From Leptolyngbya sp. PCC 6406 (GTDB lineage: Bacteria; Cyanobacteriota; Cyanobacteriia; Phormidesmidales; Phormidesmidaceae): a stretch of 64,000 bases of DNA. Shown piece by piece: positions 18,456 through 27,029 of the stretch. The notes below the pieces were generated by a model, which saw nothing but the letters and a program-made list of their open reading frames with translations, was not told where the DNA came from and did no database searches. Both the position numbers and the translations under genes were made by a program. Position 1 is the first letter of the stretch, and the number at the start of each line of letters is the position of its first letter. The stretch covers positions 2,566,875-2,630,874 of the forward strand of contig NZ_KI913949.1 of assembly GCF_000332095.2 (NCBI RefSeq). Reading direction: 5' to 3'.

Positions 18456-19091
18456 TTAACCATCGCTAAAGCGGACGGGTTTGCCATCGACGGCAATCAG
18501 GTGATCGAGGCGAATGGCGGTGCCGTCATCGAGCTTGAGAAATTCGGCTTTGTCTGCGGAGAAGAAATCGACGATGCGGCTTTCGCGGCTGACTTCGGCT
18601 CCGGTTTCGCTGCGGTAGATCACCGGGCAGGATTTCTTTAAGGTGACCAGGGCCTCTAGCTCGTCGTAGTAGGTGCAGCTCACGGCCTGGTAGGGCGTTG
18701 GGGCTGGGGTTAACAGGGTTTGAATGTCCACCGTGCCAGCCAGCAGACGGTGAACGGGGCAGCGATCGCCGATCTCCCGCAGCCGTTGGCGCTGCTCGTT
18801 GCTCAGGTCGCCCTCCAGGGTGAGGTGGGCAAGAATCACTGTCTGCCGATCCACTGTCTGCGACTCGACCTCGACGCTGACGCGATCGAGTGGCCAGCCC
18901 TTGCGCTCGGCGTACATTTGCAGGGTGATTGCCTTGCAACTGCCCAGGCCCGCCAGCACCAGCTCGGTGGGGGTTGGCCCCCGATCTTCGCCGCCCAGGG
19001 CCAAAGGCTCGTCGGCGGTGAGCTGAAACTGACGAAGGGCAATGGCTTGGCCAAAGCGCGAGCCGTTGGATGAGACCTGTACCGATGCCAT
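18456..19091 (-). CDS. OsmC-family peroxidase fused to a Rof-like domain
   Basis: 211 residues from ATG 19091 (GGAGG eight bases upstream; a start at 19106 would overlap that site). Residues 1-130 are OsmC: 'GEDRGPTPTELVLAGLGSCKAITLQMYAERKG' with the first active cysteine, and 'RCPVHRLL' with the second. OsmC proteins reduce organic peroxides. Residues about 136-205 are extra: 'YQAVSCTYYDELEAL', 'CPVIYR', 'GRIVDFFS'-like and 'EFLKLDDGTAIRLDHLIAVDG', which match the Rho-binding antiterminator (Rof/YaeO) fold pattern. The combination in one chain is unusual. It lies between the SDR and flavoprotein genes and presumably shares their promoter. Confidence 0.85.
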   Translation of the reverse strand: MASVQVSSNGSRFGQAIALRQFQLTADEPLALGGEDRGPTPTELVLAGLGSCKAITLQMYAERKGWPLDRVSVEVESQTVDRQTVILAHLTLEGDLSNEQRQRLREIGDRCPVHRLLAGTVDIQTLLTPAPTPYQAVSCTYYDELEALVTLKKSCPVIYRSETGAEVSRESRIVDFFSADKAEFLKLDDGTAIRLDHLIAVDGKPVRFSDG

Positions 19092-19205
19092 GGCAGAAAC
19101 CTCCATAACGTGGGGACTGATAGCGTGGGAGCAAGAAACCGGGGTTCTTGGATGGAATGCAGCGAGGTCTTTATTTTTGCCCCAGCAACCCGGTTTCTCG
19201 TCGCC

Positions 19206-19988
19206 CTAAGCGTACTGGTTGCGGCCAGCCATCACGCCACCGTCCACATCCCAGATGGCCCCGGTCACCCAGGCGGCCTGGTCAGAGAGCAGAAATGCGA
19301 TCGCACCTGCCACATCTTCCGGTTTCCCCACCCGACCAATGGGGTGAAAGCCGTTGAACCCTTGCAAGGTGCTGTGCACCTGGTCTTTGGGGATAAATCC
19401 TTCGTAGATCGGGGTTTCAACCACCGCCGGAGCTACGGCGTTGACTCGGATATTGTGGCTGGCCAGTTCCATCGCTAGGTGCTGGGTCAGGGAATGCAGC
19501 CCCGCCTTGGCCATGGAGTAGGCCGAGGATGGGGTGGCCTGCACCGCCTGTTTGGCCCACATGGAGCCGACATTGACAATCGCCCCGCCGCGCCCGCCAT
19601 TCACGATGTTTTGAGCGATCGCCTGGGTGATAAAGAACGTCGCCTTGTTCAGATCCAAGTACAGGTCATAGTCGGCCTCGGTGTGCTCCAAAAATGCCTT
19701 GGGCAAAAACACCCCGGCGGCGTTGACCAGCAGCGTGGCGTCGCTGTACTTGGCATTGATGCGGGCAATCAAATCGTCGCGGTCAAAGGGGTTGGCGATG
19801 TCGGCCTGTTCGCCCGTCACGGGTCCTAAAGCGGCGAGTTCATCAACGGCGGCATGGAGGCGATCGCCCCGCTTACCCACCAGCACGGCCTTGCCACCCT
19901 GCTTAAGCACGGCCTCGGCAGTGGCCTTACCAATGCCGCTAGAGCCGCCAATCACAATCAACGTCTGACCCGCAAAATCGTGAGCCAT
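19206..19988 (-). CDS. SDR-family oxidoreductase
   Basis: 260 residues from ATG 19988, which has GAGGAGG nine bases upstream; this is better than the upstream ATG at 20015. Short-chain dehydrogenase features: cofactor loop 'GGSSGIGKA', 'NAAG', catalytic serine in 'NVGSMWAK', 'YSMAK' for Tyr and Lys, and 'PAVVETP' after it. The C-terminal 'GAIWDVDGG' is the classical end. It probably reduces a carbonyl or quinone with NAD(P)H. A CCTACC-N4-GGTAGG site lies 44 bp before the start codon, matching the one before tetR, so it should be under TetR control. Confidence 0.93.
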   Translation of the reverse strand: MAHDFAGQTLIVIGGSSGIGKATAEAVLKQGGKAVLVGKRGDRLHAAVDELAALGPVTGEQADIANPFDRDDLIARINAKYSDATLLVNAAGVFLPKAFLEHTEADYDLYLDLNKATFFITQAIAQNIVNGGRGGAIVNVGSMWAKQAVQATPSSAYSMAKAGLHSLTQHLAMELASHNIRVNAVAPAVVETPIYEGFIPKDQVHSTLQGFNGFHPIGRVGKPEDVAGAIAFLLSDQAAWVTGAIWDVDGGVMAGRNQYA

Positions 19989-20031
19989 GATCGATACCTC
20001 CTCATGAATAAACAACAGGCTTACGAAGCTT

Positions 20032-20047
20032 CCTACCAGAAGGTAGG
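20032..20047. promoter_or_regulatory. TetR operator candidate before the SDR gene
   Basis: CCTACCAGAAGGTAGG: 6-bp inverted arms CCTACC/GGTAGG with a 4-bp spacer, identical in arms and spacing to the site at 20705-20720 before tetR. It lies in the gap between tetR and the SDR gene on their upstream side. Confidence 0.8.
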
Positions 20048-20114
20048 GGAGCGATCAAAAAAAGGGTTCGAGTTTCGGGTTTCGGGTCTTGGGCTATTTC
20101 CTAACACCTGACAC

Positions 20115-20696
20115 CTACCCCCCAATCACCAACCGCATCAACTGCTCCACCGTTTGGTGAAACTGGGCTGCGCCGCCCCGCACGCGGGCCAGCAGCATGC
20201 TCCCTTGCAGCAGCTCAAAGACCAGCGCCGCCATTGCCTGGGTGTCCCCGGCAAAGCGAAAGCTGCCATCCAAACGGCCCCACTCCAGCAGGGTGGCCAG
20301 ACGCACCTGGTTACCCTGGCAAAAGGCGCGCACGTCTTCCACTAGAGGCGCGCTCAGGGTCAGGGTTTCGGCCCCGAGCATGGCACAGAGGCAGGCTTTG
20401 TCTTGGTCTCCAGCGCTGAGGGTGGCCTCGTACAGCCCGCAGTAGCGCCGCAGCATCACCTCGGGGCTATCGCCCGAGGCCAACACACCGTCCACAATTC
20501 TCAAGAAGCGATCGCTATAGCGCTCCAGCAGCGCCACCAGCAGATCGTCCTTTTTGGGGAAGTGGGTGTGGACGCTGGCCTTGCGGATGCCCACGCGATC
20601 GCTGATGTCCTGGTAGCTCATGGCGTTGACACCGCGACGCTGAATCAGGTCTTGAGCGACATCGAGAATGTGGGTTTTAGTGTCGGTGCTTTTCAT
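20115..20696 (-). CDS. TetR-family transcriptional regulator
   Basis: 193 residues. N-terminal helix-turn-helix: 'HILDVAQDLIQRRGVNAMSYQDISDRVGIRKASVHTHFPKKDDLL', the canonical TetR DNA-binding part with 'HFPKKDDLL'. The C-terminal half contains 'DKACLCAMLGAE' with two cysteines and resembles the YkgD/AcrR-type ligand domain; cysteines could allow redox or electrophile sensing, which is a guess. First gene of the minus-strand run tetR-SDR-osmC-flavoprotein-cupin. A 16-bp perfect palindrome stands nine bases before its start, so autoregulation is very likely. Confidence 0.95.
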   Translation of the reverse strand: MKSTDTKTHILDVAQDLIQRRGVNAMSYQDISDRVGIRKASVHTHFPKKDDLLVALLERYSDRFLRIVDGVLASGDSPEVMLRRYCGLYEATLSAGDQDKACLCAMLGAETLTLSAPLVEDVRAFCQGNQVRLATLLEWGRLDGSFRFAGDTQAMAALVFELLQGSMLLARVRGGAAQFHQTVEQLMRLVIGG

Positions 20697-20704
20697 GCTG
20701 ACAT

Positions 20705-20720
20705 CCTACCTATAGGTAGG
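20705..20720. promoter_or_regulatory. TetR operator candidate (perfect palindrome) before tetR
   Basis: CCTACCTATAGGTAGG is a perfect 16-bp palindrome at bases -9 to -24 from the tetR start. Its arms and 4-bp spacing are the same as those of the site before the SDR gene. Position and symmetry fit binding of a TetR dimer and autorepression. Confidence 0.88.
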
Positions 20721-20781
20721 CAAAGGTGTCAAGGGGATCAGGGTCTACGGTACTAGTACACCCAGGCCGAAATGAGCTTGC

Positions 20782-20900
20782 TATTCTGTCGCACCAGCCC
20801 AACATTTTCCGGTCCCCTCTCCCCGTGGGAAAGGGCTAGGGTGAGGGGCCGAGTATGCCACGATGGAACGGCCAGGGTATTTCCGCCGCCCAGTACTAGT
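20782..20900 (-). repeat. dispersed repeat E, copy 1
   Basis: One of five related copies (also 37768, 42324, 46921, 51751). Shared parts are 'GTACTAGT' ends, 'GGGTATTT.CGCCGC', 'CCACGAT.GAACGG', 'GGGCTAGGG' and 'TTTCCGGTCCCCTCTCCCC', the last two able to pair as an inner hairpin. No coding frame. It lies between the divergent tetR and Crp genes. Confidence 0.85.
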
Positions 20901-21074
20901 GCAGCCCCTTAGCCCCCAAAACATCCCTAAAAACAGCTTTTTGCTGCTCTTGGTACTAACTAAGACTATCTGCATTCCTACAAAATCATGCTCATGGGTT
21001 TTCTGAGGCTTGGTAAAGCAATGCCTCTGTCAGCCATTTGCCCTGTCGTTGGGAGGTGCCCTCCCCGAGTTGCC

Positions 21075-21695
21075 ATGTATCCCTTAACGCCGGCTGATCT
21101 GCCGCCCGACCTGCAACGCCGCGTGCGACGCCACGCCCTTTCCCCCGGCCAAATTTTGGTGCAGCAGGGCGAAAAAGCCAATTCGCTCTTCTGGGTGGCG
21201 AGCGGGCAGGTGCGGTTGGCCAGTTTTCTTAAGCACCAGATGATCACCTACTACTTCGTCAAACCCGGTGATCTGTTTGGCGAAAGCACCCTGCATTTCG
21301 ACACCTACGGCTGTACGGCGATCGCAGAGGTGCCCTCCGAAGTCATCGCCATCCCCAAACTGCCCTTTACCCTGGCGCTGCAACAGTCGCCCGAGCTATC
21401 GCAGCGCTACCTCGACAACCTCAGCTATCGCTTCCACACCCTCAAATCCCTATTAGAGCTAAGGAGCATCAATTCTGGGCGCGATCGCATTCTCCACTAT
21501 CTGATGCAGCGCCTGCCCGCTGGGCAGACCACCCTCGCCCTCGACAAACCCCTCAAAGAGGTGGCCAGCGAGCTCGCCCTGACGCCAGAAGCCTTCTCTC
21601 GGTTGCTGACTCGACTCCAAAATGAGGGCATCATCAGCCGCAAAAAGCGCAGCATTACCGTCTCCCGGTCGTGGCTAGACGGCATCGCCAACTAG
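21075..21695 (+). CDS. Crp/Fnr-family transcriptional regulator
   Basis: 206 residues from ATG 21075; the frame is open upstream to 20988 but the extra 29 residues are not family-like. Cyclic-nucleotide-binding-type beta barrel: 'LSPGQILVQQGEKANSLFWVASGQVRLASF', 'KPGDLFGESTLH'. The C-terminal winged helix has 'LKEVASELALTPEAFSRLLTRLQNEGII'. The usual phosphate-binding arginine of cAMP sites is not obvious after 'GE', and no iron-sulfur cysteines are present, so the ligand is unknown. Divergent from tetR. Confidence 0.92.
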   Translation: MYPLTPADLPPDLQRRVRRHALSPGQILVQQGEKANSLFWVASGQVRLASFLKHQMITYYFVKPGDLFGESTLHFDTYGCTAIAEVPSEVIAIPKLPFTLALQQSPELSQRYLDNLSYRFHTLKSLLELRSINSGRDRILHYLMQRLPAGQTTLALDKPLKEVASELALTPEAFSRLLTRLQNEGIISRKKRSITVSRSWLDGIAN

Positions 21696-21750
21696 AGCTT
21701 GACCAAGCTGATGGTGACCAGCCCTAACATCTGGGTCATATCGAAGCAAC

Positions 21751-21936
21751 GCTAAGCTAAAGGCCCTGCAAGGGACAGTGTCGAAAGGGCAGATTACGCT
21801 AACCCCTGAGGATCTGTCCCAGGAGACCCATTTCTTCCTGGGCATGATCCAGAGTCTCTGCGTGCTGGGCCGCGCCAGCCATCCCAGAGAAACCCTGGAG
21901 GCCCTTGTCAGCGCGGCGGTTAAACGCCTCGGCTGA
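21751..21936 (+). pseudogene. 3' fragment, possibly a regulator C-terminus
   Basis: A frame with no start encodes 'GTVSKGQITLTPEDLSQETHF' followed by 'LGMIQSLCVLGRASHPRETLEALVSAAVKRLG' and stops at 21934-21936. The second part resembles the last helices of TetR-type ligand domains. An in-frame stop lies just upstream, so only a remnant survives. Identification is weak. Confidence 0.35.
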
Positions 21937-21980
21937 TTTTTTCGGCGAAACGACGCGGACGAATGGCCGAGGGGCGGACC

Positions 21981-22865
21981 CTACTCCGCCAAAAACGCCA
22001 GCACTGCCTTGGCAAAGCGCTCCGGCGCATCCTGCTGAATCCAGTGGGATGCGCCCTCAACCGCCCAGAACCGCGCCCCCGGAATTTCGCTGGCCAGTTG
22101 CCGACCATCCTCGGCCTTTTGCCAGGGGTCATCCATGCCCCAGAGCACCAGGGTGGGGGCGGTGATAGTGCCGTGGCGATCGACCAAGGCCATGGTCTGG
22201 TTGGCGTTTAGCGCTGAGGCGTTGCGCAGCAGGCTGAGCTTGCCCTCCTCGCTGGCCCAGGGGGCGATCATGCCCGCGCGAAACTCGGGGGTGAGCTGGC
22301 CGGGGTTCGACAGCCCCGCCGCCAGACTTTCTTCTAGCGCGGCAACCAAGTCGGCAATGGGGCGCGGTTTCCACCGCAGGGGGTGGCCAAAGTCGAGCAT
22401 GTCGTCGTCAAAACGGTCGTAGCAGACCGAGTTGGTGATCACCAGGCGGTTGACCAAAGCAGCGTGCTCGATCGCCAAAATCAGCGCCACTGCGCCGCCC
22501 GTATCGTGACCCACCACATCCACCCGCCCTAGGCCCAGGGTTGCCAGCAGAGCGACGATCATGCGGGCCTGGTCTTGGAAGGATCGGTCGAAGCGATCGC
22601 GCCGATCTGACCAGCCGTGGCCCAAAAAGTCGGGCGCAATCACCCGATAGCCCGCCGCCACCAGGGGCGGAATCACCGCGTGGTAGAGGTATCCCCAGGT
22701 GGGGATGCCATGCATAAGCAGCACGGTACCGCGATCGGCCTCGCCCACATCGATATAGCGAACGGTGACGGGAATGTGGGCGGCGGTGCCCGCAGGCAGT
22801 AGCAGATCTTGCTGGTCGGCTTTAAAGGCTTGCCAGGTTGGCCATCTCGTAGGTTCTAGTTGCAT
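21981..22865 (-). CDS. alpha/beta hydrolase (haloalkane dehalogenase/epoxide hydrolase-like)
   Basis: 294 residues from ATG 22865 with GGAGAG upstream; a start at 22892 is possible. Oxyanion loop 'MHGIPTWGY', nucleophile elbow 'GHDTGGA' with aspartate as nucleophile (the dehalogenase/epoxide hydrolase type, not an esterase serine), acid region 'WGMDDPWQ' and catalytic histidine 'GASHWIQQ'. Such enzymes hydrolyse haloalkanes, haloacetates or epoxides through an alkyl-enzyme ester. The substrate is not predictable. Divergent from the CDGSH/DoxX genes, with a perfect palindrome in the shared upstream gap. Confidence 0.92.
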   Translation of the reverse strand: MQLEPTRWPTWQAFKADQQDLLLPAGTAAHIPVTVRYIDVGEADRGTVLLMHGIPTWGYLYHAVIPPLVAAGYRVIAPDFLGHGWSDRRDRFDRSFQDQARMIVALLATLGLGRVDVVGHDTGGAVALILAIEHAALVNRLVITNSVCYDRFDDDMLDFGHPLRWKPRPIADLVAALEESLAAGLSNPGQLTPEFRAGMIAPWASEEGKLSLLRNASALNANQTMALVDRHGTITAPTLVLWGMDDPWQKAEDGRQLASEIPGARFWAVEGASHWIQQDAPERFAKAVLAFLAE

Positions 22866-23023
22866 GGATTCTCTCCGGTAGAAAATTGCCATGCCCCAGC
22901 CTAAATCGACTCAATGAGCAGAGGCTGAGCGCAGCAAAAACCTGAAAAGTCCAGATCTGATGTAATCCGGGAAAGTCTGTGGGATGGGTGCTTGACCTGC
23001 GTAGGCAAAAAAACGACATCCAC

Positions 23024-23047
23024 CAATATCCGCGATCGCGGATATTG
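23024..23047. promoter_or_regulatory. 24-bp perfect palindrome in divergent promoter region
   Basis: CAATATCCGCGATCGCGGATATTG is perfectly self-complementary and is centred on a HIP1-like CGATCG core. It lies between the divergent alpha/beta hydrolase and CDGSH genes (22866-23212), where an operator for both would be expected. A HIP1-associated repeat without regulatory role is the alternative. Confidence 0.5.
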
Positions 23048-23212
23048 CCAAATGCTACGGACTTGACTTCGGTCAAGGAATTTTACGGAAGAACCACCTA
23101 GGCTCTCTGCAAAGGTTTTTCTTCGGCAGCGAACTTTGCTTTGCGGGCGGGGCTAACCCAAACATTCTCACGCCGACTCACTCTCCCCCTCTTTTCCTAA
23201 GGAGTTACTCCG

Positions 23213-23386
23213 ATGAAGTCACAAGCTTCTTCTCAGGTCATCAACCTCGAAGCTGGGAGCTACTGGCTCTGCACCTGCGACCAGTCAAAAAATAAGCCCT
23301 ATTGCGATGGCAGCCACAAGGGCACCCCCTTTACGCCGCTCTCCCTAGAACTGGAAAGCCCCAAGCAAATCGAAGTCTCTCGCTAG
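23213..23386 (+). CDS. CDGSH iron-sulfur domain protein
   Basis: A 57-residue protein with AAGGAG upstream of ATG 23213. The cluster-binding motif is C-x-C-x9-11-C-D-G-S-H: 'CTCDQSKNKPYCDGSHKGT', giving the three-cysteine one-histidine 2Fe-2S ligand set. Small stand-alone CDGSH proteins are common in cyanobacteria and are thought to take part in redox sensing or cluster transfer. It is 79 bp before the doxX gene in the same direction and probably co-transcribed with it. Confidence 0.93.
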   Translation: MKSQASSQVINLEAGSYWLCTCDQSKNKPYCDGSHKGTPFTPLSLELESPKQIEVSR

Positions 23387-23465
23387 ATAGCGTGGGTCGC
23401 TGGACTTGTGAGCGCGATCGCCTTCTGCCTTCTGCCTTCTTCGTTTTTCCATAAGGACTTTTCCC

Positions 23466-23942
23466 ATGAAACTCACCATCCGCGACATCGACACCGCCGC
23501 TGCGGCCCCTCGCAATCTACGCCTGACCAAGCCCATCATCGACCTCGACACCGCTCCCTACGCCATCACCCTGCTGCGGGTCAGCCTGGGGCTACTGTTT
23601 CTGGCCCACGGTCTGCTCAAGCTGGTGGTCTTTACCCTGCCGGGCACGGCCCAGTTCTTCGCCAGCATTGGCCTGCCGGGTTTTATGGCCTACATCGTTG
23701 CCCCTATGCAGATCATCGGCGGGGTCATGCTGATCGCTGGGCTGTTTAGCCGCTGGGTGGCCCTGGCCCTGTTCCCGGTGATGCTGGTGGCCACCTTTAC
23801 CCACTTTCCCAGCGGTTGGCTATTCACCAACGAGGGCGGCGGCTGGGAGTTTCCGGCCTTCTTTACCGTGGCCACCGTTGTGCAGTTTTTGCTGGGCGAC
23901 GGTGCCTTTGGCCTCACCCATCTGCTGCGCCCCACCCGGTAG
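23466..23942 (+). CDS. DoxX-family membrane protein
   Basis: 158 residues with an AAGGAC ribosome site. Four hydrophobic helices: 'ITLLRVSLGLLFLAHGLLKL', 'FMAYIVAPMQIIGGVMLIAGL', 'WVALALFPVMLVATFTHF' and 'FFTVATVVQFLLG'. The first includes the DoxX signature 'R...G..F..HG..K'. DoxX proteins, such as CatD of Bacillus, accompany quinone- and thiol-stress enzymes, often ring-cleaving dioxygenases. Here a dioxygenase gene follows at 30 kb, now separated by the gajAB insertion. Confidence 0.92.
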   Translation: MKLTIRDIDTAAAAPRNLRLTKPIIDLDTAPYAITLLRVSLGLLFLAHGLLKLVVFTLPGTAQFFASIGLPGFMAYIVAPMQIIGGVMLIAGLFSRWVALALFPVMLVATFTHFPSGWLFTNEGGGWEFPAFFTVATVVQFLLGDGAFGLTHLLRPTR

Positions 23943-23958
23943 GGAGCAGTAAATTTTG

Positions 23959-24132
23959 GTGACCACCTTCGCCCTGGCCTGCGAACTCCAGGCCGACTGG
24001 AAACGCCCCACCGCCAACGCCATGCTGATGCCGTTTACGCAAAATCTGTCTGAGTATGGCTTCGTGCTGCAAAATTTCTGGAACAACGCCAATGGCCACG
24101 CGGTGCCCGACCCCTTTGGCCTAGTGAAATAA
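23959..24132 (+). pseudogene. 3' fragment of an unidentified gene after doxX
   Basis: Seventeen bases after doxX a frame from GTG 23959 to TAA 24130-24132 encodes 57 residues including 'PTANAMLMPFTQNLSEYGFV' and 'GHAVPDPFGLVK'. The sequence has native codon use and looks like the C-terminal end of a conserved protein, but I do not recognise the family. It may be the left-hand residue of a gene broken when the gajAB segment arrived. It could also be a short real gene. Confidence 0.4.
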
Positions 24133-24701
24133 GGAGTTTTCCAGAAAAGAAGGTTGTATCTTTCAACATTGCCCTAGCTCCTTTGGGGCAGCGATGCCTA
24201 CGACTGTACTCAGGGCAAGTTTCTGCTGAGTGGAGTCAAAGCCAGCAGGAAGTTGCTTACTAGAAATCACCTTAAGCCGCATAATATTCCTGTTGAGCGA
24301 CTTAAAATAACCCTCGAAACATATCAGGTTCTCTCGACAGTCCGATCCAAGCAGATTGTTGTCCTCTAAAAAACTATGTGCAATCTGGTATTTCAACTAT
24401 ATCTAGCAAGTCGGAAAGTTTGCTTTTGTCAATATTAGATAATTCGATCAATGATGGGACAGAAATAAACAGTTTTTTCCTAGCTCGGCTTACAGCTACA
24501 TAATTAATTCTATGTTCTTCATTTCCATCTAAGTCTGGCTTAAGAATAAAATCCAAATTCGACACGCTTTTAAGAATCAAAATAACATTGTCGAATTCAT
24601 CACCTTTAGCCTTATGTATAGTACGATTGAGGCTATTGTCTTCAGTGATTTTCACACAAACAGCTAGTTGCTTATAGGTGTGCTGTTCATAAAATTCCTT
24701 A

Positions 24702-25612
24702 GAGGGTGTCTGAAAAGCTGGAATGTAGGTATGAATTAGCACGTTAGTCGCCTTAACATGACTCGAATATTGGCCACATAAATCCATGCCTCAGCGGTCT
24801 CTGGTAGGCGCTCATAGTCTTTACTCAAGCGGCGGCAAAAAGTAAACCAGCCAAATGTGCGCTCCACCACCCACCGCTTGGGTAACAGCACAAATCCCTG
24901 CGCACAGTCGGGGCGCTTGATCACCTCAATCACCCATCGAAAGCGGTCCATGATCTCTTTCATGAAATCGTTACCGCTATATCCCCCATCAACCCAAATG
25001 ACACACAGGCGAGTGAACCACTGACTAACCTGATGCATTTTTTCTAGCACCTTTCGTGCGCCATCCCGCTCAGGGAGACTCGCTGCGGTAACCACAACCA
25101 TCAGCACTAAACCCATTGTGTCGACCACCACGTTTCGCTTCCGACCTTTGACCTTTTTGTTTGCATCGAAGCCGACCGACTCCGAAATGTAGACATCGCT
25201 GTTCACCGACTGACTATCCATCACCGCTGCACTGGGAGACGCTTCGCGCCCCTCCGTTAACCGCACCAACTCCCGCAATCGGTGATTGATGTGTTCCCAC
25301 ACCCCATCATTGCGCCATTGGCGAAAATAATGGTAGACCGTTTTGGCCTTCGGGAAATCATGGGGTAAGCACCGCCACTTGGTGCTATTGTCCAGAACGT
25401 ACAGAATCGCATTGACCACTTCTCGCATATCCGTGCTCCGAGGTCGTCCACCAGGCTTCGCCGGAGGAATCAAGAGAGAGAGAATATCCCATTGTTCATC
25501 AGTCAAATCGGTGGGGTAGGATAATCGCATTGCCCTCAAAAACCCTATCAAGTGTACTTACTGACTGATAGAGTAGCGTTTTTGAGGGCCTTTCTACTTC
25601 TCAGACACCCTC
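24702..25612 (-). mobile_element. IS5-family insertion sequence (911 bp)
   Basis: Terminal inverted repeats GAGGGTGTCTGAAAAG and, in complement, GAGGGTGTCTGAGAAG. The target duplication is TTA at 24699-24701 and 25613-25615, fitting the 3-bp TNA rule of the IS1031-like subgroup. One transposase gene inside. It splits gajB between helicase motifs IV and V. Confidence 0.93.
24736..25530 (-). CDS. IS5-family transposase
   Basis: 264 residues from ATG 25530 (MRLSYPTDLTDEQW, the usual IS5 start; a start at 25551 adds seven residues). N-terminal DUF4096-type region 'PPAKPGGRPRSTDMREVVNAI' and 'KWRCLPHDFP', then a DDE domain: 'VMDSQSV', 'WVDGGYSG' and 'VERTFGWF'. It appears intact and may be active. 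Confidence 0.93.
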   Translation of the reverse strand: MRLSYPTDLTDEQWDILSLLIPPAKPGGRPRSTDMREVVNAILYVLDNSTKWRCLPHDFPKAKTVYHYFRQWRNDGVWEHINHRLRELVRLTEGREASPSAAVMDSQSVNSDVYISESVGFDANKKVKGRKRNVVVDTMGLVLMVVVTAASLPERDGARKVLEKMHQVSQWFTRLCVIWVDGGYSGNDFMKEIMDRFRWVIEVIKRPDCAQGFVLLPKRWVVERTFGWFTFCRRLSKDYERLPETAEAWIYVANIRVMLRRLTC

Positions 25613-27029
25613 TTAGGTCTTCCTCTACTTGGGTTGGCAAGCGAGTCCTTGATATTACTCTTTACAAATACATAAAATTCCATCAAGTTCATCTCTTGGA
25701 TCTCAGCGTATCTATCTAAAATAGAGTTTAGGTGTCTTAAAGCCTCTTTTTTCCTTTCGGTTTTATCATTCCCTATTTCTAGAGATTTACTTAATTCTTT
25801 AATGGCCTCTCTATAACGCTTTTCTACAGCAAATTCCAGGGCTTTTATGCAAGACAAAATAACCTTCCTTCTATCGCTATTTGAATCTGCGTTGACAAGC
25901 TCCCGCAATAAATCTTCACTAGGACAATCTACACCAGCCTCTTTTTTAAGCACGTTTGACGTAATGTTGTCTCGTGACAGAGAGCAAATTCTTTCACCAT
26001 GACATAACTCTTGAGCCTTACGAAGACTTGCCCCCATTTCGCCAACAATGAGTATCGGGTTTCCCCCATTTCCATTCTGACCAGGCTTAACTTGTTGGAG
26101 ATCGAGACGGATACAGTTCAAGAAGTCAACTATTTTATCAGTACTTCTATAGTTTTCCAGGATTTGATATTCCGCTATGCCTTCTAAGGTGAACAAGCTT
26201 AGTTGTAAAGGGTCTGCACCTTGAAAATTGTAAATAGATTGGGCTTTATCACCGATAATGCCAACAATGGTTTCTTCTTGACCTATTTGTTCTAAAATTT
26301 TAGTCTGAATAGGGTTGGTATCTTGGAATTCATCAACAAAAAAATAAGGAAATTTCGCCCTTAAAACAGTCAGTATAAACGGATATCTTTTTATAAGCTC
26401 GAAGCTAAAGAAGAGAACATCATCATGATGAATAATACCAGCCCTCCAGTATTGTTTCTTGTAATTTATCAGTTTTTCTTGCTTCGTATCTGAAATAAAG
26501 GAAAAGCTTCTGCCATTTTGGGAATACTGACCTTTTCGCTTAGTAACTGAGATCTTTAATGAATTTTGAGGATTATTTTTGAGAATCCATTGCAAATTTT
26601 CTAGGTGATAAGCTGTAAGACTTAAATCAGAAAATAAATAACCTAGAGATCTATAGTCAGATTTTATCCAGTCATTAACTTTTGATAAACTAACAACATG
26701 ATCATCATGCCCATCAATATCTTTTATATTCAATCCATATTCATCCGAGATCAATGAGCCAAAAGGTTTGATTACATGCCTGTACAAAAAGCTATGTATA
26801 GTGCTAACTTCTATTCGCTCAGCAGTCTCACCTAAGCGGTTTAGAATTATTTCGATAGCAACATTCGTATAAGTAATACAAACTATCTTCCGAGTTTTTC
26901 CCAACCTTGTGGAGTGGTGAAGTATATTTTTAATATGATTTACTAACCAACGAGTTTTGCCTGCACCTGGGCCTGCTGAGACTTTAAAGTGTTGTTCAAT
27001 GGGTACAGATGATTCCGCATTTATTTGTG

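Noticed and set aside
24163-24396. 77-codon frame after the gajB end
   Set aside because: It overlaps the gajB stop, has no ribosome site and no recognisable composition; could be the decayed edge of the island, but I cannot support a gene.
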